A stretch of 64,000 nucleotides of DNA from Phenylobacterium montanum (GCF_018135625.1 NZ_CP073078.1:2698501-2762500); one strand, 5' to 3'; counted from the first letter of the stretch, positions 32,662-41,785 are shown. Made by a program: numbers and translations. The notes: generated from the sequence alone by a model not told the origin.

Positions 32662-33662
32662 GATTCCAGCTCCTTCAGGCGTTCGAAGTCGCGCGTCCCG
32701 ACGGGCGCGACCAGTGGAACCTCAGGAACGATCGGTGCCTTGAGCCAGAAAAGCAGTAACTCCGGAAGACCTTCGCCACGATGTCCGCCGGGCTCTTTCG
32801 GGGACGCCGTCGTGATGAACGTCTCGATCTCCGCAAAAAACGGCGCAAAGTTGGCTCGGATGCTCGCGACCAATCGATCGAAATCGCCTATGGCGCTGGC
32901 TTGGCGTGTCGATGCGAGGACGGCATCGTGCTTGGTGAGCGCAATAGCCAGGCGCTGAACACCGCTCAATGCGCCGGCTTCAGAGAGCCCTTGTACAATC
33001 GATTCGATTTCGGCGCGCACGTTGTGACGCTGGGTCGGGTCGATCAGCCGGGCGCCGTCGACCAAAAGGGTCAGGGTGTCGGCCCGCCAAACCTCGAATA
33101 ATGGGTTCGCGTTCGAAATTTGCCTGCCGACTTGCAGGTACTCCTCCCCTGCGCGATCGGCTATGAGCAAAGTGAGGATCTCGTCGCGATCTTCATGACA
33201 AAGGTCCAAGTGATAGAACCGTGCGTCTCCCCGGGGGGTGCGAAAAATGGACGCCTCCGGCCGGCGCGAGGCCGAGCGCGAATCGTGACAAGCGACCTCG
33301 AACGAATGCAGCGTCGACGACCCGGCAAATCCAATGCCGCCGACCGGGCCTCGTTGAAAGACGTCGTACATCGCGGCGATGAGGCTCGTTTTACCAGCGT
33401 CGAACGTGGCGATGACCCCAACGCGGCGCCCGGCGCGCTCTCGTAGAAGGCGGGTCGCGGAGTCAGCTTCAAGGACCGCGGAAGGTTCTAGGGGCTGAGA
33501 GTCCGGCTCGATCGTGGTCGACAGTGTCTCGCCGTCATCGTCATCGGCAGTCGGCGTGCGCCCGAAATTAGGGCAGGTCTCCCGCGCCAGGCCCTCAATG
33601 CATTTTCCGTCAATCGCAATGTTGCAGTCGGCATTGGCGCAGAGGACTGAGGCTTCGCTCAT
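32658..33662 (-). CDS. TRAFAC-type GTPase 2 with N-terminal Cys cluster
   Basis: 334 residues. The first 33 carry four cysteines (8, 13, 21, 30) that probably bind zinc. An acidic linker follows, then a GTPase core with an unusual P-loop IATFDAGKTSL (residues ~84-94), a switch II-like DRAGEEY and a TKHD base-recognition motif. It is clearly not a copy of GTPase 1: the P-loop and zinc-knuckle start differ, as expected for the DO-GTPase2 partner. It is 3 bp from the GASH-like gene and overlaps GTPase 1 by 4 bp. The two GTPases may work as a heterodimer or relay. Confidence 0.82.
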   Translation of the reverse strand: MSEASVLCANADCNIAIDGKCIEGLARETCPNFGRTPTADDDDGETLSTTIEPDSQPLEPSAVLEADSATRLLRERAGRRVGVIATFDAGKTSLIAAMYDVFQRGPVGGIGFAGSSTLHSFEVACHDSRSASRRPEASIFRTPRGDARFYHLDLCHEDRDEILTLLIADRAGEEYLQVGRQISNANPLFEVWRADTLTLLVDGARLIDPTQRHNVRAEIESIVQGLSEAGALSGVQRLAIALTKHDAVLASTRQASAIGDFDRLVASIRANFAPFFAEIETFITTASPKEPGGHRGEGLPELLLFWLKAPIVPEVPLVAPVGTRDFERLKELES

Positions 33663-33665
33663 CGC

Positions 33666-34715
33666 TTACGCCGGCGTTTTGAGAAGTAGCCGCTCACGAT
33701 AGAACAGCTCCGCGAGGCGCAAGGATGACAGGGCATGGTCTTCGGGGATTTCGCAGACGGCTGCCCAACCACTGATCCAGTTCGGGCCTTGCCCCGTTTC
33801 GTCGCGCCGCCGCAAAGCCTCATGGATTGGGTGCGTAACTGCGGAGATGTTCGTGCCGCTGAGTATGGCTTTACACCAAGCATCGCTCATCGCGTTGACC
33901 GCGTCGGTAATGTTGATCTTCGTCTTGCGGTTTAAGCCCGAACGCGACAGCAATGCAGGGATAGACATGGGACCGGGCCGACGAGCGGTTCGCCGGGCCA
34001 ACTCCTCAGCAACCACGAGCGAGCGTTCGTTGAGTTTAAGGTCGGCCTGGGGGCTGCCGTCGGTCAGTTCGCCCGACATTAACCACCAAAGCATCTGGAG
34101 TTCTTCATCAACTAGTTCCTGACGGCGCGCCAGCTGCGAGACGATACCGCTTGCCCGTTCAATGGTGCCGTGGAGCGCCTTATCGGCGGCCGCTTTCAAC
34201 GCCTTCAGCGCCACCAAGGGGTCAGGGTCCGTCCCATCGTCCTCGGCAGCTGGCCACTCGATGGCGTCGACGGTGATCGCCTTGACGTCGACGCGGGCGC
34301 GGGTGGTTTTGGATTTCTCGCGGACTGCATTCTCAGCCATCGCGATCAAGTCCATCGGTAGCTGAGGTTTGCGCGCGCCATCCAGACCAGCGGTCGTCAA
34401 GGCCAAGGCGGCGGTGTCGGATGGAAGGAGGCGCACTGTGAGCGCTGCGGCCGCCAGGATTTGTAACTCCCGTTCCGCCGCTACTGTTCCGAACGTCGGA
34501 TCACCGCGATTGATATTTTCGACGATCCTGGCTTTGACGCTTTCGTCCGGCCCTTGGCGCGATTTCAGCGCCAACCGGATCAACGCTTCGATCTCTTGGG
34601 CCTGAAGGTTATGGATGACATCCGCCACGCCTGCCCATCGAGTGACGGCGGCGCTTCCCTGACCGGCCTCTAGGCTCGCGTACCAGATCGGGAAGTCCTG
34701 GGGCATCTTCACCAT
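33666..34715 (-). CDS. GASH-like all-helical protein of the GTPase system
   Basis: 349 residues (ATG 34706, MPQDFPIW, is an alternative start). It is predominantly helical by pattern, with ASLEAGQGSAAVTRWAGVAD near the start and an ELQMLWWLMSGELTDGS motif in the middle that matches my memory of GTPase-associated system helical (GASH) proteins, plus long Ala/Leu-rich helices. No catalytic motif. It lies between the phosphoesterase and GTPase 2 with 3-5 bp gaps. The likely role is a scaffold or sensor linking the GTPases to an effector. Confidence 0.72.
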   Translation of the reverse strand: MVKMPQDFPIWYASLEAGQGSAAVTRWAGVADVIHNLQAQEIEALIRLALKSRQGPDESVKARIVENINRGDPTFGTVAAERELQILAAAALTVRLLPSDTAALALTTAGLDGARKPQLPMDLIAMAENAVREKSKTTRARVDVKAITVDAIEWPAAEDDGTDPDPLVALKALKAAADKALHGTIERASGIVSQLARRQELVDEELQMLWWLMSGELTDGSPQADLKLNERSLVVAEELARRTARRPGPMSIPALLSRSGLNRKTKINITDAVNAMSDAWCKAILSGTNISAVTHPIHEALRRRDETGQGPNWISGWAAVCEIPEDHALSSLRLAELFYRERLLLKTPA

Positions 34716-34720
34716 GATGA

Positions 34721-36043
34721 CTAATTCCCCCCCGCCGTTGCGACCAATTCAGCCAACTGATCGAGTTGTCCGCGCTCGCCGGCCCTCAAGAATGCCATCC
34801 CGTAGCGCTCCGGTTCGGGCAGACTCAATTCATCTTCGGTGATGAGCGCCAAGCTGAACATCACTTCGCGCTTCCGGTCGCCATCGAGCTGCCAGAAACG
34901 GTGAATCAGGTCTCTGCGCAGTTCGTCACCCATCGACGCCTCTACATCGATCACCTGTGCCGGCGCGAGGTCGGCCAAAAGAGTTGAACTGTCTGCAATG
35001 GCCCCTCCCGCAGCAAGCGTCGGCGCAGGGCTGCCAGCGGGGTGCAATCGACCTGGAAATGGCATCGTAGCACGATGGGCGTCTTGCCTGGAGGGCGTCT
35101 GGACAGGAACGAACATCTCAGGGCTCCGCTGATAGCGGAACTGATGCGTCTCGACCCGCAGCTGACGCGCCGCGCCGACCCCTTCGACATCGATTCTAAG
35201 CAGATTGTAACCGGGTTCCCAGCCGGGCTCTTTGCGCGACGGGTTCACCGAACCAGCCAGCACGCGAATGTAGTGAGGCGTTGGAACAATACGCTGCCGA
35301 TGTTTGTGTCCAAATAATTGGAACATGGCGCGGCTGTTTAAATCATCGTCGACCTGATCGCCGTCTGAAAGCCACTCGACGGGATGGTGGCACAACGTCA
35401 GATGAACTCTATCCTCAACAGGATCCAGTGCTGTTTGCATGGCACTAAGAAATAGGTCTCCTTCGCGATCATCCGCGCCATCTTTGCCCGAGAGCAGGGT
35501 GGAGGTCAGGCCGTTGATCCGCAACATGACGCCACCCCCAAGGGGTAAATCTTGATGCCAAAAGATCTTCGTCGGATATATTTGGCAGTTCATCGGTGCG
35601 GCGAAATCGTTGTATGCCGCGTGAGCGGCGAAAAGATCCCGGGCGACTTGGTCACTGCGGAGTTGTGCACGAAGCGCCTGCTCCTTGTTGTCCAGCCTGG
35701 CATTGGCGATCCGGTGTTGCGCATTTTGCAGACCGAGGTTCTTACCCGTGATCGACCGATCTACATCGTGATTTCCAGGAACCACGAAGACGCGGTTGGT
35801 CGACGAGCACCCGCAGATATTGGCGAGCTCCGCGAGCCATTGCGTTGCGACGGCATACTCGTCAGGGTGAGCCTTGTAGGCGATGTCCCCACCGACCAAG
35901 ATCGCATCAACAGGCCCGAATTCGTCGACCTTTGTTTTTAGATGGTTGCTGATTCGGGTTCGGATTGGATGGTCGGGATCGGTATCCGCATCCAAGCAGT
36001 CAGGCTCCCGGAAATGGATGTCGGAAATGTGCAGAAGGAGCAT
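34721..36043 (-). CDS. Calcineurin-like phosphoesterase, putative effector of the GTPase system
   Basis: 440 residues, first gene of the operon. All metallophosphoesterase motifs are intact: D8-I-H10, GGD (Asp53), GNHD (Asn91, His92), CHHP (His219/220) and GHKH (His246, His248), so a di-metal phosphodiesterase or nuclease activity is likely. After the catalytic ~300 residues comes a Pro/Ala-rich linker and a helical C-terminal domain (~360-440: IDVEASMGDELRRDLIHRFW, then LITEDELSLPEPERYGMAFL), which I take to be the part that docks to the GTPase or GASH partners. It may cleave nucleic acid or a nucleotide on infection. Confidence 0.85.
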   Translation of the reverse strand: MLLLHISDIHFREPDCLDADTDPDHPIRTRISNHLKTKVDEFGPVDAILVGGDIAYKAHPDEYAVATQWLAELANICGCSSTNRVFVVPGNHDVDRSITGKNLGLQNAQHRIANARLDNKEQALRAQLRSDQVARDLFAAHAAYNDFAAPMNCQIYPTKIFWHQDLPLGGGVMLRINGLTSTLLSGKDGADDREGDLFLSAMQTALDPVEDRVHLTLCHHPVEWLSDGDQVDDDLNSRAMFQLFGHKHRQRIVPTPHYIRVLAGSVNPSRKEPGWEPGYNLLRIDVEGVGAARQLRVETHQFRYQRSPEMFVPVQTPSRQDAHRATMPFPGRLHPAGSPAPTLAAGGAIADSSTLLADLAPAQVIDVEASMGDELRRDLIHRFWQLDGDRKREVMFSLALITEDELSLPEPERYGMAFLRAGERGQLDQLAELVATAGGN

Positions 36044-36290
36044 TGGCGCTTCGAATTTGACTACCTGATGTCTCTAGTGCGGAGTGCGAGGGCAGGCCGA
36101 GAGCCTCCAGCTTTGCCGCAACCGACGATAGCAAACCAATTGAACGTGGGACAGACCCTGCTTGGTCGTTCTTGCGGGTTGCCCCTCGACGTCGAGCCAC
36201 CCACAAGCGCCGTCGCAGATCACATCGTCCAAAGCAGACTCCCGCTGCGCTCCCGGAAATAGACATTCGCTGCCGCGACCTGAAGGCTGA

Positions 36291-36334
36291 CTCCCATCCG
36301 TAGCTATCGCTGGCGAGCGAACGTAGGATGGGAG
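36291..36334 (+). promoter_or_regulatory. Stem-loop sequestering the ribosome site of the 635-residue gene
   Basis: CTCCCATCC (36291-36299) is perfectly complementary to GGATGGGAG (36326-36334), with an inner CGCT/AGCG stem. The 3' arm contains the GGGAG ribosome site directly before ATG 36336, so folding would block translation. As DNA it could also be a protein-binding dyad in the divergent promoter region. Confidence 0.5.
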
Positions 36335-36335
36335 C

Positions 36336-38243
36336 ATGCCTAGCCTGACTTCCGAACCCGAACACCGCGCCAACCACACGCCGCCGCCGCAAGACCAGAT
36401 TATCCGCCGAACCGACGCCACCCTCCGTGGCCGTTATCCGCACCTGACGACTGAGATCTTCGAGGTTGCGCCGTTCGAGTTTCGCATCGTCTTCGACGCG
36501 GCCCTCCAGGACGCGGGCGCGATCGGACCGGTCTTCGACAAAGAGATTCGTCCCGTCACCGCCCAGGTGAGGCTCAGCAATCAACGGCCGGACAAACCGA
36601 TCCGCGAGTTGCGTCCCATGACCGACGCCGAGGCCTCAAGTGAGATGGCCGGCTTACCTTTGCGCACGATCGACCTGCTGAACTTTCTAATGTCGCGCTA
36701 CCCGGATTGCGGCGTGACGGACCTGACCACCGACTCCCGCCATCGCCAGGTCAGACTCAAGGCACCCGCACCGGTAACAAGCCGCGTACTGGAAGATATT
36801 GCCGCTTTCTTTCGGACGTTGGGCCTCGACTGGCCAATCGACCTCGATGTCGTGAAAGCTGGGCGCCCCCAGCACATGCAGGCCGAGACTAATCCTATGT
36901 TCATCTGGGCAGCGGCTCTGCGAAGGGCGGCACCCCGTCACGTTCGGGAGGACGAGGCCTTCTGGTTTGACAATATCGACGAGATCGCCAACGGCAATCT
37001 CGTCGTCGACCGTTTCCCGGGCATGAAGCCGGGGACCTTCCGGTGCTACCTGGACCTCACTCTTGGAGGCGACCACGTCAATCTGCGCCAGGTGCTGATG
37101 CTCTATGACGAAGTCTGGTGCAGCCTGCCCCTCGCCCATGACTTGGAGCCTTTCCTCGAACGCCAGCATCTGACCCGGGATGACCTTCTGAACATGGTCT
37201 CCTCCGGCCGCCTCAGGATTGTCTCAACGCAGCCGGAGGAGCGGCTGGATATCCGGTTCCTGGAGGCCATTGCCGAGCGCGACCCGACAGCGATCTTCGG
37301 TCGAAGGACAACCGCTGCCCTGTTGATGGCAGATGTCGCCCAAACCGCGGGGATCTCACATGTAAACAATCCCGCCCTTCAGGGTCTCGCCGGCCCTATA
37401 GCCAAGGCGGTCGCCGAAGCGATGGGTGGCTCCGCCGAAGGCATTGTTCAGGGCCTCTTGTGGCCGCTGCAGGCGCGGCGCAGCGCCTTGCAGTCCACCT
37501 TGGACCTCGGATCCAAGGCCGGTCCGGCGCTCGGCCTCGGTCGAGCGCTTGCGGCCCAGATCAGGGCGTTGCGGGGCGTTGACCTCGAACTCGAGCTTTT
37601 GGCCTTCTCTGAAACCGTCCACATTGGGCACGCTCTCAATGCAACCGTATATCCCGGCCTCCACCAGTCCGAAGGCGAGGTGAACCTGATGTCCTTGCTC
37701 GGCGGAGATTTGAACTTCCATCGCGGCTTCAACACGGCAATCGCGGCCTCTTGGGCCGCGAACGAACGCCGACGCGCCGACGGCGTCACAGTTATGCCTT
37801 CCCTGCCCTTATTCGAATTCGAACATATCCCAATCGACGAGTTCCTTGAGGACACCCGGCTAGGATCGACCCGCCGTTCGGGCCGTGCGCTGATGTCGCG
37901 GCTATCAGACCTTCTGGACGAAGCGCGCGAGGATGAGGTCCGAAAGCTAATCGACGAGCTTCGCCGCCTAGAGCGCAGCCAAGGCGCGCAACTCCTCAGT
38001 TTCGACACACTTGACACCGGGATTTCCATGGCCAGCGTTTTGGCAAGCTTCACCTATCCGCCGATTGCTGGACTACTTGGCTTGAGTAAATCTGTCGTCG
38101 AGCACTTGAGGCAATTCCCAGCGGTCGACCGTTTTGTTGACGATTTCATTATAGACGCCCAGCATTTCACTGGGAAGAATCGCGACTTGGATTTCCTCTA
38201 CCGGATCAAGCGGGTCGCGCAGTTCAAGCGACCTAGGATCTGA
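36336..38243 (+). CDS. Large protein of unknown family, divergent partner of the GTPase operon
   Basis: 635 residues, soluble overall. No catalytic motif recognised. The N-terminal ~200 residues are mixed alpha/beta, including TDLTTDSRHRQVRLKAPAPV. The middle is beta-rich with FRCYLDLTLGGDHVNLRQVL, followed by a small-residue-rich helical region (~330-420). The C-terminal ~120 residues hold a coiled segment (LLDEAREDEVRKLIDELRRL) and a hydrophobic helix (SMASVLASFTYPPIAGLLGL). It starts 292 bp from the phosphoesterase gene, divergently, and its ribosome site lies in a stem. Location suggests it belongs to the same conflict system, perhaps as the sensor or an additional effector. That is inference. 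Confidence 0.7.
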   Translation: MPSLTSEPEHRANHTPPPQDQIIRRTDATLRGRYPHLTTEIFEVAPFEFRIVFDAALQDAGAIGPVFDKEIRPVTAQVRLSNQRPDKPIRELRPMTDAEASSEMAGLPLRTIDLLNFLMSRYPDCGVTDLTTDSRHRQVRLKAPAPVTSRVLEDIAAFFRTLGLDWPIDLDVVKAGRPQHMQAETNPMFIWAAALRRAAPRHVREDEAFWFDNIDEIANGNLVVDRFPGMKPGTFRCYLDLTLGGDHVNLRQVLMLYDEVWCSLPLAHDLEPFLERQHLTRDDLLNMVSSGRLRIVSTQPEERLDIRFLEAIAERDPTAIFGRRTTAALLMADVAQTAGISHVNNPALQGLAGPIAKAVAEAMGGSAEGIVQGLLWPLQARRSALQSTLDLGSKAGPALGLGRALAAQIRALRGVDLELELLAFSETVHIGHALNATVYPGLHQSEGEVNLMSLLGGDLNFHRGFNTAIAASWAANERRRADGVTVMPSLPLFEFEHIPIDEFLEDTRLGSTRRSGRALMSRLSDLLDEAREDEVRKLIDELRRLERSQGAQLLSFDTLDTGISMASVLASFTYPPIAGLLGLSKSVVEHLRQFPAVDRFVDDFIIDAQHFTGKNRDLDFLYRIKRVAQFKRPRI

Positions 38244-38610
38244 GATCCCTGGCCCCATACGGTGAATTCAGAACCCACTGGCGGCGCAGTGGACCAGTCC
38301 GCTGTGCTGGGGTGAGCCATAAAGTGAAGAGTCCAGGACCCGGGCCTCCAGGGCCGTGGTGCCCAAAGTTCAAGGCCAAGCGTTCATTTCGGCGTTCCAA
38401 TCCAAGTCGGAACATAGATTCCAATGTCAGCTGAGCAGAAACAAGCGCAGCATTTCGCCAGCACCTGCAATGACAGCAGTTGGCGAGATGCGCTACGCCG
38501 CGCTGGCGGCTCGGCTCTCCCGGACGCATTCGTGGGCGGTCGGCTGACGAGCTCACCTGCCCCACGGCGGGCAACTATCGCCGACGAGGCTTGATCGGCC
38601 ATCTAAAGCC
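38244..38610. other. Intergenic stretch between the 635-residue gene and parE
   Basis: No gene supported. CCACTG-gcggcg-CAGTGG (38275-38292) is a 6-bp hairpin 32 bp after the stop at 38243 and may be a weak terminator. Confidence 0.35.
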
Positions 38611-38979
38611 TCAGCGCTCCTCAGATTCATTTGGCGGCAGATGTCGCGTCAGTTCCATCGCGTCATGCAGGACCCGCAAGACCAGAACCCGGTCGTCGTC
38701 GAACTCATAGACAAGGAGGTGACGCGGGTGGCCAACCAGGCAGGCCCTACTTTTCCCTCGCCCTCGGCAATAGCGGAGGTGATAGGTGCGGACCTTCGGT
38801 CCGAGCTCTGGCCGCTCCAGACTTCCCAAACAGGTGGGATCGGCAAGGAGGTCGCCCAACGCGATCTCGATGATGGTTTCGTAGCGGCGACGGGCTTGGG
38901 CGCCGAACGACGCGGCGCTGATGTCCAAGATCGCAGCCAGATCCGCCTGCGCCGATATCGTCAATTCCAGACGGCGCAA
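38611..38979 (-). CDS. parE: ParE/RelE-superfamily toxin
   Basis: 122 residues. It shows the ParE opening LELTISAQADLAAILDISAA, the mid LGSLERPELGPKVRTYHLRY and the closing VYEFDDDRVLVLRVLHDAME, typical of ParE DNA-gyrase-type toxins. The antitoxin gene is immediately upstream on the same strand, 14 bp away. The Cys-containing CLVGHPRHLLVY strand carries the usual basic residues. Confidence 0.9.
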   Translation of the reverse strand: MRRLELTISAQADLAAILDISAASFGAQARRRYETIIEIALGDLLADPTCLGSLERPELGPKVRTYHLRYCRGRGKSRACLVGHPRHLLVYEFDDDRVLVLRVLHDAMELTRHLPPNESEER

Positions 38980-38993
38980 GCTGCCACGTCCGG

Positions 38994-39266
38994 TCAGCTG
39001 CGAGCGGTGCGGCCGAGGCCGCCCAGAAAGGCGCCGATCCGATCAGCGCCGATGACGACTGTCCGCCCATGTTCGGCGTCGTCGCGCCCAAGTCCGATCG
39101 CCTGCCTCAGGGCCTCGAGCTTGAGCTCGTCCTCTCGTTGCTGCCGTTCGAGCAGCCGCAAAGCCTCACGCACAACCTCGCTGGCGTTCTGAAATCGACC
39201 CGACGCGACATTCACATCGACAAAGTCGGCGAAATGCTCTGTCAGATTGACATTGCGCGCAGGCAT
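38994..39266 (-). CDS. parD: ParD-type antitoxin
   Basis: 90 residues from ATG 39266, eight bases after a perfect AGGAGG. A ribbon-helix-helix N-terminus (NVNLTEHFADFVDVNVASGR, then FQNASEVVREALRLLER) precedes the flexible toxin-binding tail, as in ParD. It would repress its own promoter with ParE. An IS66 copy now sits about 54 bp upstream of the start, so the native promoter may be altered and readthrough from the IS, which is on the same strand, is possible. Confidence 0.92.
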   Translation of the reverse strand: MPARNVNLTEHFADFVDVNVASGRFQNASEVVREALRLLERQQREDELKLEALRQAIGLGRDDAEHGRTVVIGADRIGAFLGGLGRTARS

Positions 39267-39363
39267 TGGGGATCCTCCTGAGCGTCGAACCCTATCGTGA
39301 ATGTCAAAGATTGACAATGCGTAAGCGGAGTGCAGCCACCCTTTGAAGGGTGATTGACGGATG

Positions 39364-40980
39364 TCAGTTTTGCAGGAGGGCTTTCCAACCCCAGGGGGTG
39401 AGCTCTGTGAGGCGGCTCTGCAGATGTCCGTTCACCAGGCGGGTGAGGACATCGGTTAGATAGGCGGTCGGATTGACGCCGTGGAGTTTGCAGTTTTCCA
39501 CCAGGGTGGCCAGGACTGCCCAGTGGTGTGCGCCCTCGTCGGAGCCGGCGAAGAGCGCATTTTTCCGATTTAATGCGATGGGGCGCATCGTCCGCTCGAC
39601 CGGGTTGGTGTCCAGCTCGACGCGTCCGTCAGCGAGGAAGACAGTCAGGCCGTCCCAGTGGGTCATCGCGTACCGGATAATCCCGGCCGCGGGCGAGCGG
39701 CCCGGAAGTTTGGCGAGCTGAGTTTCCAGCCAGGCTTTGAGATCTTCGATGAGCGGGCTGCTGCGGTCCTGGCGTGCGGCGGCGCGCGCCTCGGCGCCTT
39801 GGCCGCGGATATCAGCCTCGATGGCGTATAGTTCTGCGATGCGCCGAAGGGCTTCGGTGGCGATGTGCGCCGCGCCGCCCTTGGCCAGGTCGAAGAACTT
39901 GCGGCGCAGATGCGACCAGCAGTGGGCGAGCGTCACCTGACGATTGCGGCCGGCCAGAGTCTTGTAGGCGCTATAGCCATCGGTCTGCAGCACGCCGCTG
40001 AACTCTTCCAGCATGGCGATGGCATGCTCGGCGCCGCGACCAGGGGCGTAGGTGTAAACCACGCACGGCGGATCCGGCCCCGCCCAGGCCCGGTCGTCCC
40101 GGGCGATGGCCCAGAAGTAGCCGGTCTTGGTGCGCCCTCGGCCAGGATCGAGCACCGGCGCTATGGTCTCGTCGACGAAGAGCTTGTTGGACCTGAGCAG
40201 TTCTTGTCGCATCAGGGTCCAGATTGGCTTCAGCTCGGCGGCCGCGTAGCCAGTCCAGAAGGCCAGGGTCGAGCGGTCGATCTCGATCCCCTGGCGGGCC
40301 AGGCCTTGGGCTTGGCGATAGAGCGGGGTGTGATCGGCGTACTTGGCGACGAGGACCTGAGCCACCATCCGCTCGGTCGGAAGCCCGCCCTCGATCAACC
40401 GGGCCGGCGCCGGAGCCTGGACCACCTGGCCCTCACAAGCCCGGCAGGCGTATTTTGGCCGGCGGGTGACCAGGACCTGATATTGCGCCGGCACGACATC
40501 CAGGCGGCGGGAGACATCCTCGCCGATCACATGCATGGCGCCGGCGCAGCAGGGGCAGATCGTCGAGGCCGGTTCGACCACCACCTCCACCTCGGGCAGG
40601 TGCGGCGGCAGAGAGGGACGCTGCTCGCGGCGCTGACGCGTGCGGTGCGTCTTCAGCTGCGGATCGTCCTTTTCCTCCTCGCCCTCGATCTCGGCCAGCC
40701 CCTGCTGGAGATCCTCCAGGGCCAGTTGCAATTGGTCCTTGTCCATCCGCTCGGAGCGCTTGCCGAACTGCAGCCGGCGAAGCTGGGCGATGATGTGTTC
40801 GTAGCGCTCGTTCTGCGCTGTCAGCCGTTCGACTTCGGCTTCCAGGCGGATGCGCTCGGCCTCGAGGGCCTTATTCTCTTCGATCTGGGCCACCAGTTCG
40901 GCCTGCCTGGCGCGCTCGGCCAGGAGCATCGCCTGCAGCGTCCCTACATCGTCCGGAAGGGTGTCGTGCGCGACGTCCAT
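39364..40980 (-). CDS. tnpC: IS66 transposase TnpC
   Basis: 538 residues, full length. It has an N-terminal leucine-rich coiled region, a zinc-finger-like cluster (CPCCAGAM and CRACEG), and the DDE catalytic domain with FVDETIAPVLDPG, LQTDGYSAYK and the C-terminal DGRVELDTNPVERTMRPIAL (catalytic Glu). No frameshift was seen. It performs strand cleavage and transfer for the element. Confidence 0.97.
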   Translation of the reverse strand: MDVAHDTLPDDVGTLQAMLLAERARQAELVAQIEENKALEAERIRLEAEVERLTAQNERYEHIIAQLRRLQFGKRSERMDKDQLQLALEDLQQGLAEIEGEEEKDDPQLKTHRTRQRREQRPSLPPHLPEVEVVVEPASTICPCCAGAMHVIGEDVSRRLDVVPAQYQVLVTRRPKYACRACEGQVVQAPAPARLIEGGLPTERMVAQVLVAKYADHTPLYRQAQGLARQGIEIDRSTLAFWTGYAAAELKPIWTLMRQELLRSNKLFVDETIAPVLDPGRGRTKTGYFWAIARDDRAWAGPDPPCVVYTYAPGRGAEHAIAMLEEFSGVLQTDGYSAYKTLAGRNRQVTLAHCWSHLRRKFFDLAKGGAAHIATEALRRIAELYAIEADIRGQGAEARAAARQDRSSPLIEDLKAWLETQLAKLPGRSPAAGIIRYAMTHWDGLTVFLADGRVELDTNPVERTMRPIALNRKNALFAGSDEGAHHWAVLATLVENCKLHGVNPTAYLTDVLTRLVNGHLQSRLTELTPWGWKALLQN

Positions 40981-41051
40981 GCCTTCGATTAGAGCATAAA
41001 ATCAGCCGCTTGAGGCGCCCCCGCGTGAGACCCGAGTCATCTTGCCGCACC

Positions 41052-41405
41052 CTATCGGACGGCCTTTGGGCTCACCCGCCGGGGCGGATGAACCCGCGTC
41101 CAATCCAGCCCGTCGAGCAAAGCCGCCAGCTGCGCCGACGACAGCCGCATCACCCCGTCGCTGACCGGCGGCCACTTGAAAGAGCCCTCGTCCAGGGCCT
41201 TCCAGACCATCACCAACCCCGTGCCGTCCCAGACCACCAGCTTTATCCGGTCCGCACGCCGCGCGCGGAACACCAGCACCGTGCCCGAGAAAGGATCCTG
41301 GCCCAGCGCTTCCTTGGCCAAGGCAGCGAGACTGTCCGCTCCTTTGCGAAAATCAACAGGCTTGGTCGCCACCAGAACCCGGACACCCGAACCGAGCCCA
41401 ATCAC
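41052..41405 (-). CDS. tnpB: IS66 accessory protein TnpB
   Basis: 117 residues, the full length of the IS66 Orf2 protein. It has the diagnostic VRVLVATKPVDFRKGADSLA, then GTVLVFRARRADRIKLVVWD and GTGLVMVWKALDEGSFKWPP. It is required for efficient transposition, role undefined. It overlaps tnpA by 4 bp (translational coupling) and is followed by tnpC after 71 bp. Confidence 0.97.
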   Translation of the reverse strand: MIGLGSGVRVLVATKPVDFRKGADSLAALAKEALGQDPFSGTVLVFRARRADRIKLVVWDGTGLVMVWKALDEGSFKWPPVSDGVMRLSSAQLAALLDGLDWTRVHPPRRVSPKAVR

Positions 41406-41785
41406 CGCGCCGCTCGCAGCGCCATCAGGATCGCCGTCACCATCGCCGGATCGGCCCCCGGCTCAATGCTGACCGATGCGCCGCGCAGCCGAACCTCGAT
41501 CAAACCGCGCTGCATGACCGCGGCCGCGCCGGCGTCGTCCACCTCCACCCGCGCGAACCCAGCAGCTTCGGCCGCTCGCTGCGCATCCCGCCGCCAAGTG
41601 AAAATCTGCGTCTTGGAAAGGCTGTGCCGGGCCGCCGCGTCACCCACCGAGGTCGCATAGCTCTCGGCCACGATCTGGGCCTTGAGCTCCGAGTTCCACT
41701 TGCGCCGACGGCCAGATCCCGTGAACACCTCGATCCGACGCGCCGAAGGCATCATCAGCACATCGTCACCAAGCATCATCAGCAC
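41402..41785 (-). CDS. tnpA: IS66 accessory protein TnpA
   Basis: 127 residues (ATG 41752 is an alternative start closer to the conserved region). It contains RRIEVFTGSGRRRKWNSELK, then IVAESYATSVGDAAARHSLS with a helix-turn-helix, and TQIFTWRRD, as in IS66 Orf1. It probably binds the element ends. First gene of the IS operon. Confidence 0.95.
   Translation of the reverse strand: MLMMLGDDVLMMPSARRIEVFTGSGRRRKWNSELKAQIVAESYATSVGDAAARHSLSKTQIFTWRRDAQRAAEAAGFARVEVDDAGAAAVMQRGLIEVRLRGASVSIEPGADPAMVTAILMALRAAR

Noticed and set aside
39865-40992. 375-residue plus-strand frame
   Set aside because: Antisense to IS66 tnpC.
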